The position numbers and the translations under genes were made by a program. Below the pieces are notes generated by a model. It did no database searches. It was not told the origin of the DNA and worked only from the letters and a program-made list of their open reading frames with translations. Shown in pieces: positions 1 to 12,560 of a DNA stretch of 64,000 bases. The DNA comes from Antennarius striatus (taxonomy: Eukaryota; Chordata; Actinopteri; Lophiiformes; Antennariidae), in the NCBI RefSeq assembly GCF_040054535.1, contig NC_090780.1:12304501-12368500 (forward strand), read 5' to 3'. The number at the start of each line of letters is the position of its first letter. Position 1 is the first letter of the stretch.

Positions 1-1639
1 TTCATCACTGACTCCATTCAATGCATGTAATACCGTATTTCCTGTCTTATCTGTAACTTTTATTGTGGATCCAAAACAAACACTGAAATTAGTCTTGACA
101 GCTGTGAGGTGCTTAAAAGTGTGTGTATGTATGTGTGTGTGTTCATTGTTTTAGTTCTGTTCTAAATTGAAGGTCTTTTTCTTTTTCTTATTGACACAGA
201 GATTTTAATATGATATTTGAACTGTCACAGTTAAAGTCAATTTAAAAAAGTCAGTCAGTAGTTTTCATTCGAACTAAAAGTACCCATTGAAAGTCTCTCA
301 GACACTACCTGGGTACTGTAGCTAAAACAACAGAGGTCTGCAGTTTTATCCACCCTTCTCCATTACCCTTCATTGATTTTGGTTGTGTTGTATCAATTCC
401 TTTCTAATGTACTACACAATTACACTCACAAATCAATGTAATTTCCAATAAACAAAAGACAAATGCATGGTAGACAGTCCAACAAAAATCTGTGGCATTC
501 ATAACCACTGCAGATCAATGGGGGACTGTTGACATCAAAACAGATGTTTATTTTATTAAGACTGAAATAGAAAATTCTTAAAGGAAGCTGGCAACATAAT
601 GACTGAATACAGTCAGTATTGTCTGTTAAATATTCCAAGTTCAACACAGAAACCACCACTACCAGCACATGACGCTTCAGGCAGCTGATTCCCTCTAGCA
701 CCACTCAGACATCAAGCTGGATGTTCATGTAGCTTCAATAAGGAGTGAATGGATCCAGAATCTATCAAATGGCTTTTTCTAGCACAAATGAAGAAGGAGG
801 AAGAGAAGCATTTCTATCTCTAGGTCCAGTCATGTGGATATGTCTCCTAGGAGACATTCCTTTCTATCTCTCAGTTTGGTTGGATTTTAAAAAAACCCCA
901 ACATGGTTTAGTTCAAGAAAAGATCGTTGACTAGGGAAAAAAAATATGTTAATCTAGGAATGTTATTTTAGCGTGTGTCATGGAACAAAATCTAAGAGAT
1001 GAGTAGTCTGTAGGAACTCAAACTGTTCTGAAAAGAAGAGAAGGCACTCGATTATACTAAGAGGAAGAAGAATGTTGAGAACTGTGCTACTACTGGTTAC
1101 CAAAGGGTTCATGGTCTACACTTGGGTCAGTTACCCATTCCCCAGCTGATGGTTCTGTCTCTAAATGATCACTAGACAAACACAGAATGATTATCCAGAT
1201 GGCAATGAGACAAACAGACCACAGGCCTGCATTGCAGTAAGTGTTAATGTGTTAAATTCTTTTGTTCCTCTGCAGAGAATTGTTGAGAGATTTAAAAATA
1301 CATTTAGTTAAGCATACTTTCACTGTTTTATGTATTCTGTTCACATTTTCAGGGATCCAGTGCATCTAGTATCAGGAGATTAATGGTACTTCAACAATAT
1401 TTCACTTTCATAAACTGAATCAGCAAAAGTCGTGACATTCTGAGAACACTAAATAATTAATTTCTTGTAATGTAACTCAGAAACACATCTTTCAAGCCTA
1501 GCAGTTCTGTTTGTAACACGGGCTAACTGTTTAAAGATTAAAAAAATTTAACCGAGTCTAAGATAACTTTGAAGAAATCAGTATTACATGATGTGGGACA
1601 CTTTCTCAGACTTTGGAAAGTCACATGTTGAATAGCAGT

Positions 1640-1790
1640 TATCAAAAGTTGAGTTGATCCACTGTTTTGAAGAAGTCTCTTGGATGAAAGACGAAACGTC
1701 TTCAAGAACTTTCTTAACGTCCAGTGGATCAAATCAACAGCTTTTGGATAACCATGACCTGGATGACTGAGAACCTACACAGACAGTTAT
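1640..1790 (+). repeat. Dispersed fish repeat with GACGAAACGTC hairpin
   Basis: Contains AAGACG-AAA-CGTCTT, extended by CTTG/CAAG across a GATGA bulge (about 1680-1707), and ends near CATGACCTGGATGACTGAGA (1754-1773). Two diverged copies lie at 25012-25200 (opposite strand) and 31840-31910. I suspect derivation from the terminal region of a Penelope-like element, but this is inference. Confidence 0.5.
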
Positions 1791-2024
1791 CAAAAGCCAG
1801 TTCATTCAGGCTAAGAGGACTATAAATCAGAGCAGCAGCTCTACTAGTAAAATAACCTGCACTCATAGACAGCGCTACTGAATGCTAGAAACACCGAGCT
1901 TACTGTACTGACAGTGACACAGTGATGATGTAATCTTTATGACACATTTTATCGCGATAAGAACTGTAAGAGGATTTTTCATTAGTATAGCCTGAAAATT
2001 ATTTTCAAATTGTTTTTAAACCAT

Positions 2025-2171
2025 CCATCCATCTTCTTGAAGAATATATAATTGGAATCATCTTGTCTACAGCCTCTTATCCACCTTGTCACAGATCTGC
2101 TGAAGCCTACTCCAGCTAGCTACACCCCGGACAAGTTACCAGCGCATCTCTGGGCCACATATAGACAACCA

Positions 2172-2254
<83 letters not shown>

Positions 2255-2445
2255 TCGCACATATAGACAATTTGCCTAAGCTGCATGCTTATAGAGGGGG
2301 AAGGAATCCGAAGAACCAGTAGAAAACCCACACAGACAAGGGGAGAACAGACAAACTCTACATAGAAAGGAATCAAACCAATAACTTTCTTGCTGTGGTG
2401 CTACCCACTGCGCCACCGTGCTGCCAGCATTTAAACCATGAAACC
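2025..2445 (+). repeat. Fish LINE-tail type repeat with internal CA array
   Basis: The unit starts in CCATCCATCC, passes through a (CA)n block and ends in CACTGCGCCACCGTGCTGCC. This order is typical of a very abundant fish repeat derived from a LINE 3' end. Related short fragments are at 2728-2782, 11620-11720 and 20325-20440. Confidence 0.55.
2173..2250 (+). repeat. (CA)n microsatellite
   Basis: About 39 uninterrupted CA units inside the fish repeat at 2025-2445. Length suggests it is polymorphic. Confidence 0.95.
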
Positions 2446-3523
2446 AAAGCAATGGATGTCGGATAAATAATACCAAACCAACGTTGATGATAGTAAGCCT
2501 TATACTTTATGTTAATGACCACATGTCTAGAGTCATTACAATTTATTTTCAATGGAGAAGAGAAAAAAAAGACAGCATGTATTCTGTCATGTATTCTGTC
2601 AGTATGTATTCTGTCATTCAGCAAAATGTGTTGACAAATGATAAAGAACAATCTTATCCTGAATCAATTTCAATGTCGCAGTTGCACACAATCCGGCAAC
2701 ATTTCCACAACAAAAACATTTTCAATGCCCACTTCTTCCTCTGTCGTGGGTCATGGGGTCACTGGAGCCTATCCCAGTGACATAAGAACTTGTGTTTCAT
2801 ATTGAGTGCTTCACTTATTTGTCTATAAACAAATAGAAACTGTGCTGTAAAGACTGACATGGTACTCACTATAGTACTTACTGTATGTTGCACACTCCAT
2901 GTAGGCCCAGACTTTGAGGTTGAAAGCTGTCTAGGAGGTTCTCCTCATCTCAACTTTGTGCATGTGAGATATTATTGGAGCTTTATACTGAAATAATTCT
3001 GGATAAATCTTAATACCCAGAAAATCACCCTGGAACCCTTCAATGCCCAGAGAATTGATTTAGTTCCAGTTAGACAGCTGCAGCACTTACAAGACAGGAT
3101 CACAGATTAAACTGTTGTTGGGGTTGACTCGAGATAGACAAGCCACAAATCTCAACTCAACAGCTCAGATCAATAGAGAGATTTAATGAAGAGTGGTCAC
3201 TACTTGGAGGTTATTTCTTTCCTTGCTTTTCGATGTTTGTATTAACTGACCTGACCTGAAAGATTTTAAAACACAGTCACCCGTGAAAACCGTGCACTCC
3301 ACTTCCACTGATAAAATGTTCCTCTGGGTTGAAGAAAGGTCCGAAGTTAAAGGAGAAATAAAATGCAAGGTATTTTCTAACTCCAGTAGCATCAAGACCA
3401 TCCCTCTAAAGAGCCATTCATGATAGGGCTGCAGGCCTGACAAAGTACCCTCGATAAGCAGATTGTGCACAATTTAAAAGTGATATTATTTTCATCTTGT
3501 CAGTTGAATCAGCAGCAGAAATA

Positions 3524-3545
3524 CGTGCTCTTTAAAAAGAGCACG
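3524..3545. repeat. 22-bp palindrome
   Basis: CGTGCTCTTT (3524-3533) is followed, after AA, by its exact reverse complement (3536-3545). No associated gene or repeat family is evident; may be chance. Confidence 0.6.
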
Positions 3546-5340
3546 GGCAGCAGCCACCTACTGTGAAGGCAGATCACAACCATGAATGCATACATCCTGT
3601 TGTAAGTAGGATTAATTTAGTTACAATGTGTGTTGCTGTGATAACTGAATCCACAAACTGGGAAAATAAAAGGCTTAAATTATAACTGAGCACCTCTTTC
3701 TAGGTACTTGACCAGGCAGCACAAGGTTGAATCCACATCTCCTGATCCTCACACTGTTTTTATTGTTTGTTTGGCAGAAATAATAATATCTAAAATAAAT
3801 ATAATCCTAAAATAATCCACATAATCCTAACATAATCCATGGGATCACAGTATTATTCCCACATCCTACAGTAAACCAGGCTGATTTGATAGATTCTGTG
3901 ACTTTGTTATCCCATTTTGCCTCAGATGTATATTTTGGTGATATTGTTTGTGATCTCCACAAAGATAGTCATAGTCAACTTTATTGTTTGAATGTATATA
4001 TGCAAGAGATACAGCAAAAATTAATTTACAGTCCTCTCAGACCCACAGGCAGTAAAAAAACACAAAAGAACCACTATAGTAGGAGAAAGAGGGGCCGCTG
4101 CGTGTGCACGCACCGCCATCCTATCCTATCCCAATAGGCAACAGAACCCAACAGAACCCAAAAGAGTAAGCATAAGTGACAGTGGCGGGAAAAAACTCCC
4201 TCATTTAGGAAAATGCATCTCCATTAGGTTTGCACAACTCACCATGAATGAAAAAACTCTTGATTCTTAATGGATGTAAGAAGCTCTTCTTCAAGCCACC
4301 GTTCCACTGTTTGAAGACTGTGAGGCTCATAACAGGAGATGGTTCTGATATTTGTCAATCGGCATCCGACTTTGCCTGACTAATTTCAAGGTATGTCAAA
4401 TTAACATTAATACCTGGTGACTATTTAATTAAAAACATAGCCATATGCACAAATAAGCAGAAATTTTCTCACAACACTCTAATGTTTTTACAATCTTCAT
4501 GATGCCTACAACTACACAGATTTAGATAATCCCTATTTTGGGCCACTCCCTCACCTGTCTCTCTGTGAATGTATATATTGCATGAGGAACCTTTGTCAGC
4601 AGAATTAAATTATGCCAGAACAGATAATTATGTGTGGTCAAAGCTACTGGAGGAAGTTCTGGAGCAAGGTACGGGGATTAAAACTTTGTGCTTGTCCCCC
4701 ATTAAGGCTGTGTACAATCAATCTGTTATAAATTTGTAATCTAGATTTATGTGACAAGGCATTTCTAGCTGATGGCAATTCTTTACCATTTTACAGTATT
4801 TCATGAGATGCTGAGAATCCAAAGGCCCCCAAATGTAGTTCTGACGTTGCTTTCTGCATCAAGCTACGTCTTTACACCACATCATTCAGAGAAAGACAAA
4901 GTTTACTAAACACTTCAATTCGGGGAGAGAAAAACTGAGCCAGAGAACTATGACCTGAAATCCAAGCAAAATAATTATGATTCATATTTTTTTCCAGAAT
5001 TATGCAGCTCTAATCCCCTGCTCTTCCATTCTTTTGTTGCAATGTCAAAAATTGGTGCCGTACAATACAATGATATTTAATCCTCAAAAAAAGATCATAA
5101 TTTCACAGTATTGTTTGTTTCCTTGGATTGTAAATGCTGTTTGTAGCAGTAGTCACAAGTTTAAAGGCACGATCATGTGATGCCATTTGGGATTTATGAC
5201 CCAACATTTTACTGGAGTTTTCTCGTGGTCTGGAAGAGCTCAAAACTGCATTGCGTTGGGTTTGCTGAGTTTTGCACTCCATGTATGGAGACCTAGAGGC
5301 AGCCTGATTTCAGTTCCCATAACCCTTCGACACATCATCC

Positions 5341-5546
<206 letters not shown>

Positions 5547-7454
5547 CTCTTTTCAAATATCCCATCAAATAAAGGCAAAAATCCCTCCCTCAAAACATTT
5601 TTTAAGCTTCTCAGCATGGCACCGTTCTCTCAAAACGTTAAAAAAAAATGGGTAATCATCTTCAAACAATTGAAAACATTGAGGAGTCATTTAAAAATGA
5701 TTCCACAGTGCAATCTATATCTCCAGAAACCCAAAGATTCCCACATTGACGCGATTTACACTCACACCTGAAGTCTTAATGGTACAGATTAAATTGTTCA
5801 TGAATTAAATTAAAGACATTGATGCCACAACTCAATCATATCCCTGTCTGTTGTGTGTGATGTAACATCTGGTTAACAGGTAAACTGTCAAGTACAGAGA
5901 TCACAAGCTTTTGTTGTTCTTGTCTAGTTGTGCATGTGTGTCCTTTCCCTAGATTGGGTACATGTTAATACCTGAGTAAATTTTTTCAAAAAGAACTCAA
6001 TTCATATGAACAAGATTCCATTAATAGACAATTTAAATGGCTAGCTTGAACTTTCTGAGCTAGTGCAGAGGATGCACCATCTCAAGATGTTACTGCGTGC
6101 TCCATTTCGTCTCCTCTCCAGCGATGTGAGACATCAAAATCCTCTGAGTCGAAGAGCTGCTGTGAAGCTGCTGAACATCAGCGCACAACTCTACTTTGTT
6201 AGCTCCTTCACACACACACACACACCCCTGGGACGAGAGGAGGGGAGGCAGTGATGTGACCCACATTCATGCAGAACAAACACAAGTGTAGTGTCAATAC
6301 TAAAAGTACGCCAATATACAACTGATATATTTGCATGAAATAGAACGCCTTAACCAAATGACGTGACTTCAGTAAGAAGACAGTCCAGTTTGTTTTTGTG
6401 GATGAAATAACACAACGAAAATTTTGCACAGGGAGAATCTCAGGAGATCCTTCTCTAATGTTCTTAAATAAATAAATTTAAGGTCTTAAATAAATTGTCT
6501 CAAGATTTGCTTGATATATTGTCATGAATTTAGCTCAGACCTTGAATCTTGATCATCTACCGTAATTTTCAAGCACCATGTTTTACATCTAAATGCCTGA
6601 ACGACTATGCCCATCAGGCTTCGTGCTTTGCTTTTACTGGTCATTACCAAACATCTGTATGCTCACACACCACACTAACATGGGCACGAACATTAAATGC
6701 CAGCGTGTCAGCATTGCCACTGTGCAGACATGTATGCAGCTGTAAGCTACAACAGCTGAAGACTTTTAGTTATCACACTTCTGACAACATAATAATCATT
6801 TTGTGCTTTAGCTTCCTTCAGTGTGTTACCCATGTGTCTGGACATTCATTCTGTTTCGCCATAAATAAGAAGAAAACCACAATTAATGCTAAAAAAATTT
6901 TCATGAAAAGATAAAACAAAGTCAACATCAGGATTTACATTTGGGATAAATACTGAAAAAGTCATTAAAAGATCATTTTAACATCAAAATAATTAAGATT
7001 AGAGATGAAATTGGATAAATTATTGGATTGCTTAATTTCTCACAACACTGGCACATTTACAGTGAAGCAGACACAAAAGGCACAACAGCAAAAAGGTCTA
7101 GCAAAAATGCAAGATATAAGCTATACTGATATAAGAATCTAAAGAATAAAGAATTTATACATAAATGTATAGGTGATCAAATCAACACTGGATGACATAA
7201 TTACTAGTATGTCGGGAATCTATCTAGCAATCTATTTTATCAATTTATCTATCTTTAGAAAGCATTAGTCAATAAGACAAAAAAGAGTTAAAGGGGTGAA
7301 GGGGAATTAGTTTCCACTGCTGTTTTATTAATTCACAGCTGAAATGAGATGCTTTTATTCAGCATAATGATTCTGCTTCATTTAGTTTACATGAGGAGAC
7401 CCAGGGCAGAGGGCTCTGGAGCTGTTTCACAGCACTCAGCAGAAAAATAAGTGG

Positions 7455-7545
7455 AAAGCAGGAAGAGGAGGAGGAAGACGAGGAAGAGAAGGAGGAGGAG
7501 GAGGAGGACGAAGAGGAGGACGAAGAGGAGGCAGCGGCTACACCA
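7455..7545 (+). repeat. Purine-rich GAG/GAC tract
   Basis: Imperfect GAGGAGGA/GACGAAGA repeats, almost pure purine on the plus strand. The poly-serine frame on the minus strand is a low-complexity artefact. Confidence 0.85.
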
Positions 7546-8471
7546 TCCTCGAAATAATTCCATTGATCATAAAACACATACTGTATGTACATATAGACCT
7601 TCCTGATTTACAGATCCCTTTCCTAACTGGTAAACACACATCGGATCTCCAGCTGTGATTGGTCAGAGCCCCCCCCCAGCGTATCCACTGAAGATGAGTG
7701 GACCATCTGCTCTCTTCCTCCCTCCAGATCAGCCTGAATAGAGGTGGGCCCCAATAACTGGGCTCTCAAGTTAAGAGCCAGCAGTACTTCACATACTACA
7801 AAAGATGCAGAGGCTAATTTTCTCCAAAGATTACCAGAGAGGCACCAACTAAAGAGCTCTCCTAAAATCCAGCACTGGTGCATCAAACAACAGGGGGGGC
7901 ACTGATAACAAACCATTTTCAGTTTTACAACCACTGACCTCACGTTGCCTGTCCAACATGTTACGCCTCTGACAGCTTTGATGAAGAAGACCCTCACCTT
8001 CAACTTCACTAGTTTTGAAGCTAAAATCTCTCCACCCATCCCATTTTTTTCCCCCCAAATACAAAGAATAAAGATTTCAGTCAAGTGAGTTATTCCACAT
8101 TTCATTCGACTTCATGAAGAACATCTACAGCTCCCAGAGTTCAGGTAACAAGAACTGAAGGAAAACTCATCATCACAAATAAAGTACTTCACATTTTATC
8201 CAACATGATGGCCAGCAAGCACAACACCAGGGTGTCATGAAATATTCACACAGACACACAGATCACTTTGAACAGTGTGACTGTCTGCCCATCATGCCGT
8301 GGATTACACCTGGAGTCCACTGGGATTGAAATAGCGTGGATATAATCACACATTATGTAACCACAGCAACTAAAACAGGATGACTGAAGTATCTCTTAAC
8401 ACCAAGGCTGAGTGGACAGCCTGAAGTTGTCTCCTGTCTGAGCCCCACTGGGTTCCGATCAGGGTACTTAC

Positions 8472-8587
8472 GTGTACTGCTGTGGGAACGTGAGACCGGA
8501 CGTTCCAGGCCACGACGCGTGGAAAATCAAGATGCTCTGGATGGATACCAAGCAGACGATGCTGCGAGACCTTTTGCCTATCGCCAT
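8472..8587 (-). CDS. cacna2d2: cacna2d2-like, first coding exon (partial gene)
   Basis: First coding exon of a voltage-gated calcium channel alpha-2/delta subunit, an extracellular, membrane-anchored auxiliary protein that raises channel surface density. The exon encodes 38 residues plus two bases and ends at a GTAAGT donor (8466-8471). It opens with a basic start (MAIGKRSRS), then a hydrophobic signal peptide (IVCLVSIQSILIF), and ends in GLTFPQQYT. This matches the FPQQHT that follows the signal peptide of mammalian CACNA2D2 and differs from the CACNA2D1 and CACNA2D3 N-termini. I chose the ATG at 8587 because its frame carries signal peptide and donor; an overlapping frame from 8600 also opens but lacks these features. 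Exon 2 was not found in 1-8471, in keeping with the very long first intron of this family. Paralogue (a or b) cannot be decided. Confidence 0.72.
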
Positions 8588-9030
8588 TTTCCATTAACAA
8601 TTCTCGTCACGGGGCTTCGTGGCGTGTGCGAATCGCTGCAGACTGTCTCAGCAGCATAAAGATAACAGGACGGCTCAGTCCCCCCCCACTGGTTCTAGTT
8701 GGTCCGTGTTGTCAAGTGGTCGTGGAGGAGGCAGTCATTGGCCGTGGACTCATCACGGACGGTGAAAGATCCACTGATGCAGCTGCTAAGACACCGCAGA
8801 GTGCTCCCACATATACCACTAGCCAACCCCACCGCCACCACACAGGCCAGCGCGTCCACGACGGCTCTCTCTCATCAACAGCCTCCCCGTGGAGCCGTGC
8901 GCGTTCACGCTCACCAGGCAACAGAGGAGCTGAGGAATCCGGTTTGGCTTTATTTATCTCTGCAGAGCCACGTGGGAATTGTCATCGACATAGATTTCAT
9001 TTTTATGCGGGGCTGCTTCTGTGATGGTTG
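8588..9030 (-). promoter_or_regulatory. cacna2d2 5'UTR and promoter, CpG-containing
   Basis: The 440 bases upstream of the cacna2d2 start are richer in G+C and CpG than the surrounding DNA (for example around 8745-8765 and 8850-8905). Open frames on both strands here look like a by-product of base composition: they resemble no known protein. I infer the 5'UTR and core promoter lie here; no convincing TATA box was seen. Confidence 0.4.
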
Positions 9031-9159
9031 TTGGAGGAGAGGAGGATGGAAACAGTGGGAAATATTTAATGGTCCCTGAATGCATCACAATGTACAGACT
9101 AAACACTGAAACCATCCAATCAGCTACAACTTACATAATGACAGCTTTTAAGACTGGAT

Positions 9160-9213
9160 CCATCCATCCATCCACCCACCCACCCACCCACCCATCCATC
9201 CATCCATCCATCC

Positions 9214-9308
<95 letters not shown>

Positions 9309-9399
9309 CATCCATCCATCCATCCATCCATCCATCCATCCATCCATCCATCCATCCATCCATCCATCCATCTATCTATCTATCCATCTATCTATCTAA
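9160..9399 (+). repeat. Compound (ATCC)n/(ATCT)n array
   Basis: Tetranucleotide array switching CATC/CACC, then CTAT, then CATC, then CTAT over about 240 bases. Arrays of this type often follow LINE 3' ends in fish, but no LINE tail was seen beside this one. Confidence 0.95.
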
Positions 9400-9820
9400 A
9401 ACATTCATTCTCATTAAGCTTTACTTAAAAACACATTTTAGTTATGAGTTCAAATGAAAGTAAAAAACTAATGTAGCTACAACAAATCAAATACCGTAAT
9501 ATTACTTGGACATGAGAGTGACTGCTGTTTAAGAAAACACATTATTAAGCATTGTTAGATGGTTTTAATATTCTTTCTTGTACACTGTTTTGTTTCATGA
9601 GAAGAAACACGGACCACGGAGACAATGAGGTAATTTGACAGGGTGACTTCCTACGTTGTGAGGAGAGGCAGTCAGGACAGGACACAAAGTAACACACTAG
9701 AACACAAAATACATCAAACAATAGGGAAATGTAGAAAAGTGAGGCTCAACAAACCAAACTGAACATTAGGGATGAGCGAGTACACACTATCTGTATCTGT
9801 GTCTGTTCAACCAACTAGAT

Positions 9821-11470
9821 CAGGGGTCTGCAACCTGCGGCTCCGGAGCCGCATGCGGCTCTTTAGTGCCTCACTTGCGGCTCCCTGGACATTAATCACA
9901 AAATAAAAAAATAATACTTCACAGAAAAAAAAAAATATTCTACTTATAGCTAAAAATCTTTTTTAAAAAACCAAACAACTTATTGTTGTAAATTTCCTAC
10001 GCTTTACTACATTACCATAGTTATCGTGTTGTTTAAAAATTTAGTCAGGCTCCTTTTAGTACAGCTCAGATGCACTGTGTGGTCCTTGGCAGTTGTTGCC
10101 CTGGCTTTAGAAAGCAGTGGTGATTGGTTGGCAGCACAGTGGGCGGGTGGTGAGTGATGTGACATGAATCCTGACCAATCAGGTGAGACTCCCTGTAGCT
10201 CTGGCCACCTGAGGGCAGGTCTACTGGGGTCTACTCCTTGCCATCAGCCGCGGCTCTACCACTCTGTCCTGGAGGGCTGTCGGACCGCGTCAGGTTGGGA
10301 CAGAGAGTCACAAGGATTCCACATTCTATTTAATAAAGGAAGCAGCGCTATGGCCATTCAGCATACATATATTCATACAGATTAGACGGGAATTGAAAGT
10401 CGCGCTAATCGTGTTAGCCGTGCTAATTGCGCTAGCCACGCTAATCGTGCTAGCTGTGCTAGTGAGGCTGGTCGTGTTAGCCTCCCTAATCGTGCTAGTG
10501 AGGCTGGTCGTGTTAGCCACGCTAATCGTGCTAGCTGTGATAGTGAGGCTGGTCGTGTTAGCCACGCTAATCGTGCTAGCTGTGCTGGTGAGGCTGCTCG
10601 TGTTAGCCTCCCTAATCGTGCTAGCTGTGCTAGTGAGGCTGGTTGTGTTAGCCACGCTAATCGTGCTAGCTGCGCTAGTGAGGCTGGTCTGGTCTGGTCA
10701 CGTGAATCGTTCCAGCCATGCCGGCTGCTAATTGACTGTTAATAATAGCGATGTGAATACTGTAGTTATTATCATTAATCCAGAAAAGTGTGTTCCTGTT
10801 TGGGTTTGTTCAGCCTTATTATGTGTATGTCTGCGGGGCAGGTTTTTCTGGTAGAGGGTAAAGTCGGGACCAAAAGAGTTGTTCATGAAATTATGGTCTG
10901 TCATGCTGCAAGTTACTGATTAAATGCCAGAAATCAGCTGTTCCCTGTGTGGTGCCTGCTCTCTGACCGGAGTTACCGCTGTGGATAAGGGGGTTCCAAC
11001 ACACACACAGTCCCCCCGATTATATCTCCAATAGGTGGTGATTACATGAAGGACTCATTAAAATAATGACAACAAAACAATACAGAAAGTCAGACCTGCT
11101 TCTCTCTGCAAAGACAGTGAAGGAAATAAGACGCTACATCACCAATCAGCAAATCTAGGACATTAATTCAACTCCTGCATTATCAATTAAACGTGAGGAG
11201 TCATGTGATGTGATCGCTAGTGAACAGACAGGCTGTTGTGCAGGTATGTAAACATGGAAAATAATGCATGCATGGAAAATAATGAATCTCATTATGCATT
11301 AACTATGACTAGTTAATCAATTTGATAGTAGGCTAATAGCTAATATAGACACTTAGAGCTCGTGTTGCCTTCATTATAAAGCGTATAATGTTTTGCGGCT
11401 CCCGACAGGTTTGATTTTAGTTTTTTTGGTTCAATTTGGCTCTTTGAACCTTTAAGGTTGCCGACCCCTG
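9821..11470. mobile_element. hAT-type non-autonomous transposon
   Basis: Termini CAGGGGTCTGCAACCT (9821) and the complement of CAGGGGTCGGCAACCT (ending 11470) form a 16-bp inverted repeat with one mismatch. It is flanked by the perfect 8-bp duplication AACTAGAT at 9813-9820 and 11471-11478. An 8-bp duplication with CAGGGGT ends is diagnostic of hAT (Charlie-like) transposons. No transposase domain is visible in its 1650 bp; the interior includes a 45-bp minisatellite. Confidence 0.92.
10393..10700 (+). repeat. 45-bp minisatellite within the hAT element
   Basis: Units of about 45 bp containing GCTAATCGTGCTAGCTGTGC and TAGTGAGGCTGGTCGTGTTA repeat five to six times; one unit lacks 9 bp. Because 45 and 9 are multiples of three, both strands stay open: the plus frame is a hydrophobic Leu/Val repeat, the minus frame a Ser/Thr/Asn repeat. 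I see no reason to call either a gene. Confidence 0.88.
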
Positions 11471-12171
11471 AACTAGATTATCTGTATCTGTATCTGTACT
11501 CGGAATGGGAAGTGGCTTAAACAGGAAGTGGGTGTGGTTTGACTGGAAATGGGTGGGGCTTAAATCATTACATTATTTTAAATCTAAAATTGATATGGAT
11601 TGATAACATGTCAGTCAGTCATCTTCAGATTCCCACCGCTATATCCACCGCAGCGGGTCACGGGGAGCCAGAGCCTATCTCGGCGTCATAGGGCAAGAGG
11701 CAGGGGACACTCCAGGCATGACGCCAGTGTACCACGGTTGATAACAAGTTACTTTATTTATTTATTGTTTTTTTAAAACTATTTACAGAACAGCCTCGAA
11801 ATTGGAATTCAAGTCAATGTTTTTGATCACAAAAGTAAGAGAACTATTTATAGAACAATTTTTTATGGAACTGAGTCAGAACATGAATATTCTTAAGTCT
11901 ATGAATGACTATTTACCGAAGAGCCTCAGAATTGAGATTCAACGCTTTTGATCACAATAGTAAAGGAACTATATATAGAACGAGTAAACACAAAGTGCAT
12001 TAATGAAGTGCATGCAATAGGAAATTATCAACTACGAAGTATGCATGAACAAGAATTGTCATACTTAACAAAACTTTGAATTTTTTTTCTTGTTTTTAAG
12101 TTTAATTTTTTTTATAATCAAACTTTTTTTTTCAATTATTTATTTTTAGCACCTAATGTTCTTGCCATTTT

Positions 12172-12560
12172 GGGGCGGCAGTGGCTCAGCGGTAAAGCGG
12201 GCGGTAGAGCGGGCCGTCCTATTATTTAAGATTGGCAGTTCGATTCCCACTCCCACCCCAAAAAAAATACCCGGAGGTGAGCTGACAGTGGGAGGTGTCA
12301 GCTCACCCCTGGAGCACTGCCGAGGCACCCTTGAGCAAGTTGCCATCCCCTTTACAAATTGCTCATTTATAGGCGCACCAAGAAGGAGCTGCCTGCCACT
12401 CTACCTCCCCTGCATGCCTACAGGCCCCCTTGTGTGTGTGTGTGATACAGGGGCCTGTACTCACAAATATATATGTATGCATGCGTTTGAATCATTAGCT
12501 AGAGTGTGTGTTCTTTTCCTTCGGGAATCAAACCAGTATATAAAATTTAAAAAAATAAAA
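12172..12560 (+). mobile_element. tRNA-derived SINE, copy A
   Basis: The head carries pol III promoter boxes: A box TGGCTCAGCGG (12182-12192) and B box GTTCGATTC (12238-12246). The body runs through GAGCACTGCCGAGGCACC and CTGCATGCCTACAGGCCCCC to a TG-rich stretch and an A-rich tail. It matches copy B at 19436 along its length. Confidence 0.85.

Noticed and set aside
1680-1707. Hammerhead ribozyme
   Set aside because: GAAAC is present, but the CUGANGA core reads TGGATGA and the three-stem arrangement does not form around it.
7359-7592. Poly-serine protein frame
   Set aside because: Produced by the purine-rich tract on the opposite strand.
7623-8105. 160-codon minus-strand frame in cacna2d2 intron 1
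   Set aside because: No homology recognised, no start or splice context and shifting overlapping frames; likely chance.
9160-9399. CRISPR-like array
   Set aside because: Units are 4 bp without spacers: a microsatellite in a eukaryotic genome.
9021-9428. His/Pro/Ile/Tyr repeat protein
   Set aside because: Translation of the ATCC/ATCT array.
12182-12246. tRNA gene
   Set aside because: A and B boxes are present but no cloverleaf closes and the sequence continues into a SINE body; same for 14503, 19447 and 29092.
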